The notes under the pieces were generated by a model that was not told the origin of the DNA, ran no database searches, and was given only the letters and a program-made list of their open reading frames with translations. Position numbers and translations under genes: made by a program. 64,000 nt of DNA from BOG-1155 sp963717985. GTDB lineage: Bacteria; Desulfobacterota; Syntrophorhabdia; Syntrophorhabdales; WCHB1-27. Shown one piece after another: positions 60,813 to 64,000 of the stretch (positions within the stretch are counted from its first letter, which is position 1; the number at the start of each line of letters is the position of its first letter). The stretch spans positions 62,001 through 126,000 of the forward strand of contig CAVQYC010000001.1 of assembly GCA_963717985.1 (NCBI GenBank), written 5' to 3'.

Positions 60813-61061
60813 ATGGTCACAAAGATCCAGAAATGGGGGAACAGCCAAGGATTGCGTCTCGCGAGGCAGGTGCTTGAAGATGCGCGCATCGCAGTTGGTG
60901 ACGATGTTGATGTAGTTGCCCGGGACGGTATGATTGTCATTGCTCCGGTGAGACGGATCAGGGGCAAACAGAGCTTACAAGAACTGGTGTCGCGGATACC
61001 CGAAGACTACAAGCCCGAAGAAATCGATTGGGGTAAGCCGGTCGGCAAAGAGGTATGGTAG
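60813..61061 (+). CDS. mazE: MazE-type antitoxin (AbrB/SpoVT fold)
   Basis: The 82-residue protein opens with the MazE/AbrB DNA-binding swapped-hairpin: VTKIQKWGNSQGLRLARQVL, then VGDDVDVVARDGMIVIAP. The acidic tail with EDYKPEEIDWGK would wrap the toxin. ATG 60813 lies after AGGAGG; the longer open frame begins inside the promoter and is not real. Toxin and antitoxin genes abut. The antitoxin presumably represses its own promoter. Confidence 0.93.
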   Translation: MVTKIQKWGNSQGLRLARQVLEDARIAVGDDVDVVARDGMIVIAPVRRIRGKQSLQELVSRIPEDYKPEEIDWGKPVGKEVW

Positions 61062-61397
61062 GTGAAGCCCTATGCCCCCGAAAAAGGAGATTTCATTGCC
61101 GTCACCTTCGACCCACAGTCCGGCCATGAGCAGAAAGGCCGCCGGCCTGCCCTTGTAGTAAGCAATACTCTATTTAACGAGCACACGGGCCTTGCAATTG
61201 TTTGTCCCTTAACCACGACGGATGGGGGTTATCCCTTTCACGTACCCGTGACGGATAACCCCCATGTAATTGGATTTGTTATGGTCGAACAGGTAAAGTC
61301 CATCGATTTTCGCGCACGCAAAGCCAAAAAGATCGGGAAGGCCTCCGATGAAGTGCTCGATACGGCCCTCTCGATACTTGATGCATGCATTTACTGA
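61062..61397 (+). CDS. mazF: MazF/PemK-type endoribonuclease toxin
   Basis: The 111-residue toxin matches MazF: PEKGDFIAVTFDPQSGHEQK, GRRPALVVSN, GLAIVCPLTTTDGGYPFHV and VMVEQVKSIDFRARKA, with the catalytic Arg in KGRRPALV and Thr in PLTTT. MazF cuts single-stranded RNA at short sequences. Start is GTG right after the mazE stop. The coding sequence contains a long perfect hairpin (61222-61265). Confidence 0.94.
   Translation: MKPYAPEKGDFIAVTFDPQSGHEQKGRRPALVVSNTLFNEHTGLAIVCPLTTTDGGYPFHVPVTDNPHVIGFVMVEQVKSIDFRARKAKKIGKASDEVLDTALSILDACIY
61222..61265 (+). repeat. Long hairpin inside mazF
   Basis: ATGGGGGTTATCC (61222-61234) and GGATAACCCCCAT (61253-61265) form a perfect 13-bp stem. The loop holds a second stem, TCACG/CGTGA, closed by TACC. 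Such a stable structure in a coding region is unusual. Confidence 0.8.
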
Positions 61398-61489
61398 AGT
61401 CCGTCAATGAAGAGGTATCACGTTGTTTTTACAAAGGGCGACATCGCAACGGTAGTAACAGCATTTCCACTCAAGAGAGGAGATAGGAA

Positions 61490-61516
61490 ATGAAGGTACA
61501 GTACAAGACCCGCTGA
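61490..61516 (+). other. Eight-codon ORF with strong ribosome-binding site
   Basis: ATG 61490 to TGA 61514-61516 encodes MKVQYKTR. AGAGAGGAG precedes it at a good distance. It may be a leader peptide for the thioesterase gene 23 bases further on, or a truncated gene relic. Confidence 0.35.
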
Positions 61517-61539
61517 GGTCACCGTATAGAGAGGCTGCC

Positions 61540-62055
61540 ATGAAGGAAATCGACACAGGTGCAGGCGAACATAGCCACATCATCAGATGGAGCGACCCAA
61601 AGGTCAGTACACGAGCGATCAAGACGGAGAGCGGCCTCGACTATCTGCGGGCCTTGAGGGACGGCCGCAGCCCCCTGTCGCCTATGTATCGCCTGTTCAA
61701 TTTTAGGTTTCTCGATGTTGAGGAAGGCCACGTTGTCTTCGAGCTCACCCCCGCCGAATACCAGTGCAACCCGGTCGGCATGATCCACGGTGGATTCGCC
61801 TGTACGGCCCTCGACGCGGCAACGGCGTGTGCCGTTCATACGACCCTGCCGGTCCATGCCGAACTCACGACTCTGGAGATCAAGGTGAATTTCGTCCGTG
61901 GCATAAAGGTCGAGACAGGGAACATGCGGTGTGAAGGACGCGTCATTCATGCGGGCAGTCGCACGGCAACGGCCGAGGGGAGGCTCACCGACAGCAAAGG
62001 TGTGCTTTATGCGCATGGCGTGGCCACGTGCCTGATTCTCAGGCCCGGCACCTGA
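61540..62055 (+). CDS. PaaI-family hotdog thioesterase
   Basis: The 171-residue protein has the PaaI-type hotdog fold: PMYRLFNFRFLDVEEGHVVF, the catalytic region NPVGMIHGGFACTALDAATA, TTLEIKVNFVRGIKVETGN and GSRTATAEGRLTDSKGVLYA. It would hydrolyse an acyl- or aroyl-CoA thioester in the cytoplasm, in keeping with the acyl-CoA genes at 30-36 kb. A GAGAGG site lies before the ATG. Confidence 0.92.
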   Translation: MKEIDTGAGEHSHIIRWSDPKVSTRAIKTESGLDYLRALRDGRSPLSPMYRLFNFRFLDVEEGHVVFELTPAEYQCNPVGMIHGGFACTALDAATACAVHTTLPVHAELTTLEIKVNFVRGIKVETGNMRCEGRVIHAGSRTATAEGRLTDSKGVLYAHGVATCLILRPGT

Positions 62056-62143
62056 CCTCTGGCATAAAAATGTTGCTTCCTGCTTTTCTTCTTACGCCCC
62101 CCTCGCCCCTGTCCACCAGCTCATGACCGGAGGTGTTTGTCGT

Positions 62144-62626
62144 ATGGGTAAAGATAAAGGCCCGGTGACGACGGCAATAAGGGTACTCAGGGACAACAGA
62201 GTTGCCTTTACGGAACACACGTACGTATATGTAGACCGGGGAGGGACCGCGGAAGGATCGCGGCAGCTCGGTTTTGACGAACACTCCCTGGTGAAAACGC
62301 TTATCATGGAAGATGAGCTTAAGAGGCCGTTCATCGTACTTATGCACGGAGACAAGGAGGTCTCCACCAAAGAGCTTGCCAGAGTAATCGGAGTGAAACG
62401 GATAATACCCTGTACCACCGTGACCGCACAGAAACACTCGGGTTACATGGTTGGCGGCACCTCGCCCTTCGGGACACGCAAGATGATACCTGTCTATATG
62501 GAGAAGACCATACTGGATCTTCCAAAAATATACATAAATGGCGGTAAGCGCGGGTACCTGGTGGGCATCGACCCGAAGGATCTGCAGAGGGTGCTCAATC
62601 CGATTCTCGTGGCAGTCGCGATCTGA
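62144..62626 (+). CDS. ybaK: YbaK/EbsC-type aminoacyl-tRNA deacylase
   Basis: The 160-residue protein resembles Cys-tRNA(Pro) deacylase YbaK: AIRVLRDNRVAFTEHTYVY, FDEHSLVKTLIMED with the conserved catalytic Lys, KEVSTKELARVIGVKRI, GYMVGGTSPFGTRKMIPVYM. It removes wrongly attached amino acids from tRNA. ATG 62144 is favoured by GGAGG ten bases upstream; an ATG at 62123 lies before that site. Single gene. Confidence 0.93.
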   Translation: MGKDKGPVTTAIRVLRDNRVAFTEHTYVYVDRGGTAEGSRQLGFDEHSLVKTLIMEDELKRPFIVLMHGDKEVSTKELARVIGVKRIIPCTTVTAQKHSGYMVGGTSPFGTRKMIPVYMEKTILDLPKIYINGGKRGYLVGIDPKDLQRVLNPILVAVAI

Positions 62627-62702
62627 TTCTAATGCTGGGCTCCTTGTTTCTGCACTGCTTCAGTAAGCAACAGAGGCGGCTCCCCAAGGTTCCGTAATCA
62701 AT

Positions 62703-62731
62703 TTGACACTATAATATCATAGTATTATAAT
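62703..62731 (+). promoter_or_regulatory. Consensus sigma-70 promoter with overlapping operator
   Basis: TTGACA (62703-62708), 17 bases, TATAAT (62726-62731): a perfect consensus. A palindrome with seven-base arms, TATAATA and TATTATA (62710-62729), fills the spacer and overlaps the -10; TATAATAT is also repeated directly at 62710 and 62726. This is the expected binding place for the RHH antitoxin as autorepressor. Confidence 0.85.
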
Positions 62732-62761
62732 ATTGCATACCGATCAGGGGGTGAGACTATA

Positions 62762-63010
62762 ATGGCATCAAGTAAGACTGCGACCACGTTACGGCTGCCT
62801 GAAGAGAAGCTGCGTCTGGTGAGGGCAATTGCCGGATATGAAAACAGGACGCTGTCCGACATATTTGAGGAACTAGCGCTTCAATATATCGAGCGCCACA
62901 AGGACACTATGGAACTTCTCAACATACCAGGCTTTCTTGAGGAATGCAGAGAAGGAATCGAGGAGATAAAAGCAGGTGGAGGGAAAGACCTCTCAGAGCT
63001 GGACTGTTAG
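62762..63010 (+). CDS. Ribbon-helix-helix (CopG-like) antitoxin
   Basis: The 82-residue protein has an N-terminal RHH DNA-binding motif (KTATTLRLPEEKLRLVRAIA, GYENRTLSDIFEELALQYIE) and an acidic C-terminal part that would bind the toxin. The promoter palindrome 30-50 bases upstream is its probable operator. The stop overlaps the toxin frame by 35 bases, so both are made together. Confidence 0.88.
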   Translation: MASSKTATTLRLPEEKLRLVRAIAGYENRTLSDIFEELALQYIERHKDTMELLNIPGFLEECREGIEEIKAGGGKDLSELDC

Positions 63011-63263
63011 GGTATCGTCGAAGGCAGAAAAATATTTCCATAAACTCAGCAAGCCCACAAAAGAACGATTCAAAAAAGAACTGATATCGTTATGCGCGTA
63101 TGAAGATCCTTTGCAGCATCCCAATGTGGAACCTCTGCTTGGTCCACTGCGAGGCTTCCACAGGCTCCGCGTCGGCCGATATCGCATCGTCTTTGAAATC
63201 ATCAAAGAAGACAGAATTATCGCGGTCGTCAATATAGCACCACGTGGAGATGTTTACAAATAA
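62976..63263 (+). CDS. RelE/ParE-superfamily toxin
   Basis: About 95 residues from GTG 62976, the only suitable start in frame, inside the antitoxin gene. The core matches RelE/ParE toxins: KAEKYFHKLSKPTKERFKKE, HPNVEPLLGPLRGFHRLRVG, RYRIVFEIIKEDRIIAVVNI with the final APRGDVYK. RelE members cut mRNA on ribosomes and ParE members poison gyrase; sequence alone does not decide. It is the second toxin-antitoxin pair within 2.5 kb. Confidence 0.88.
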   Translation: MEGKTSQSWTVRVSSKAEKYFHKLSKPTKERFKKELISLCAYEDPLQHPNVEPLLGPLRGFHRLRVGRYRIVFEIIKEDRIIAVVNIAPRGDVYK

Positions 63264-63318
63264 CTACTCCCTTCTTGATCGATCTCGAGGCGATGAGAAA
63301 CGCCGGGTGACCGGTAGC

Positions 63319-63354
63319 GAACTATTCTGTGAACTATTCTGTGAACTATTCTGT
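63319..63354. repeat. Tandem repeat, 3 x 12 bases
   Basis: Three perfect copies of GAACTATTCTGT (63319-63330, 63331-63342, 63343-63354) lie 45 bases before the methyltransferase ATG. They may be binding sites for a regulator or slippage products. Confidence 0.88.
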
Positions 63355-63398
63355 TGCGAGACCAGTTCATATCGTGATAAAAGGGATAAGACAAGAAC

Positions 63399-64000
63399 AT
63401 GCCTCTGACAAAAAATAAGGTTTACGTAGTGGCAGCACAGTCAGCCAGCCGGCTGAATGATCCGGCGCTTTCGGCCGCTTCAGGGCCGGACAACAAGCGA
63501 GGCGCGATTGAGGCGCTTCTCGCCCTGAATAATTACTACAGGGAAAATCCATGGCCGGCCCCTTTCGATGCCACAGCCCATCGGCTCCATTTGGGCGATG
63601 CCCGCAATTTATCATGGATACCGGATGAAAGCGTCCATCTCGTGGTAACGTCTCCCCCTTACTGGACATTGAAACAATACCAACCGCACGAGCAGCAAAT
63701 GGGGGCCATTGAGGATTACGAAGTCTTTCTTGGCGAGCTTGACAAGGTATGGGCGGAATGCAGGCGCATTCTCGTTCCGGGAGGGCGCATTTGCTGCGTC
63801 GTCGGAGACGTATGCATCCCGCGCCGCAAGGGCGGTCGCCACTACATAGTGCCTTTGCATGCCGACATAGAGGTGAGGGCCCGGAAGAATGGTCTCGACT
63901 GTCTCACTCCCATCCTATGGTTCAAAATCGCGAACGGAGCCACTGAGGCTCGCGGCAACGGGGCGGGGTTTTATGGCAAGCCTTATCAGCCTGGAGCGGT
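63399..64000 (+). CDS. Site-specific DNA methyltransferase, N-terminal part (cut by window edge)
   Basis: About 200 residues are visible from ATG 63399. The catalytic motif IV is VVTSPPYWTLKQY (about residues 90-102), preceded by HLGDARNLSWIPDESVHLVV, and followed by LVPGGRICCVVGDVCIPR, a motif V-like stretch. TSPPYW favours an N4-cytosine (or beta-class N6-adenine) enzyme. The SAM-binding motif I is expected outside the window. It may belong to a restriction-modification system, fitting the nearby toxin-antitoxin genes; no restriction gene is visible. Confidence 0.88.
   Translation, partial: MPLTKNKVYVVAAQSASRLNDPALSAASGPDNKRGAIEALLALNNYYRENPWPAPFDATAHRLHLGDARNLSWIPDESVHLVVTSPPYWTLKQYQPHEQQMGAIEDYEVFLGELDKVWAECRRILVPGGRICCVVGDVCIPRRKGGRHYIVPLHADIEVRARKNGLDCLTPILWFKIANGATEARGNGAGFYGKPYQPGA

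Noticed and set aside
1..64000. tRNA, rRNA or CRISPR loci
   Set aside because: No cloverleaf with a GTTCGA-type T-loop, no rRNA-like sequence and no regularly spaced repeats were noticed by eye; a covariance-model search was not possible.

Overview
The window is a chromosomal segment of about 58-60% GC (estimated by eye) from a Gram-negative anaerobe, most likely a syntrophic or fermentative member of the former Deltaproteobacteria; a Syntrophorhabdus-like lineage is my guess, not a demonstrated assignment. Signs of an outer membrane are a TolC protein, an MlaC-like lipid carrier, an RND lipid exporter and lipoproteins. Signs of anaerobic metabolism are a 2-oxoacid:ferredoxin oxidoreductase, ETF with thiolase and crotonase, a sodium-pumping decarboxylase beta subunit, a 2[4Fe-4S] ferredoxin, and an oxygen-independent type of ergothioneine synthase. 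Almost all genes look intact and native. The exceptions are one IS630-type element, one internally deleted inositol-phosphate synthase pseudogene, and a small accessory stretch at the right end.

Layout. 0-1 kb: end of a TPR protein and an ECF-type sigma factor. 1.3-5.8 kb: a two-gene ergothioneine operon, egtD plus a 1127-residue protein that fuses a Mo/W-bisPGD oxidoreductase-like module to a cysteine desulfurase. 6.1-7.6 kb: a GAF-PAS-HD-GYP c-di-GMP phosphodiesterase. 7.8-16.3 kb: a polar-lipid synthesis and export cluster (broken inositol-1-phosphate synthase, HAD phosphatase, nucleotidyltransferase, ATP-grasp, flippase-like membrane protein, TolC, HpnN-like RND pump, MlaC-like carrier), with many overlapping start and stop codons. 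16.4-26 kb: a DUF2934 protein, a dehydrogenase, two tandem GlgC-type proteins, and a GH57 branching enzyme-ileS-lspA operon, giving most of a glycogen pathway. 26-29.5 kb: a PilZ protein, a HAD protein, the IS630 element and a zinc-ribbon/DUF3426 protein.

29.5-36.1 kb is a six-gene operon (korA-korB-thiolase-crotonase-etfB-etfA) for acyl-CoA chemistry and low-potential electron transfer, with a good promoter ahead of korA. 36.4-41.1 kb holds an STN-domain secreted protein, dodecin, an EMAP-type tRNA-binding protein, a GAF-GAF-ANTAR regulator and queC-queE-queD for 7-deazaguanine. 41.3-46 kb holds a small Ala/Lys-rich secreted protein behind a sigma-54-like promoter, a 51-residue lipoprotein, an alcohol dehydrogenase, a Tat-exported hemerythrin and an orphan decarboxylase beta subunit with a small membrane partner. 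46-52.2 kb holds a ferredoxin tightly linked to pyrR-pyrB-pyrC, then secD-secF.

52.3-64 kb holds a large HD/P-loop NTPase/HEAT protein of unknown role, an SfsA-DUF123 nuclease fusion, fumC, a DUF4242 protein, a GlcD-like flavoprotein, a YihY/BrkB membrane protein, MazEF, a PaaI thioesterase, a YbaK deacylase, an RHH/RelE toxin-antitoxin pair with a consensus promoter and overlapping operator, and the start of a DNA methyltransferase. The strongest findings are the ergothioneine operon, the HD-NTPase-HEAT protein, the decayed inositol-lipid gene ahead of an intact lipid cluster, and several small genes and regulatory sites that ORF length cut-offs miss.
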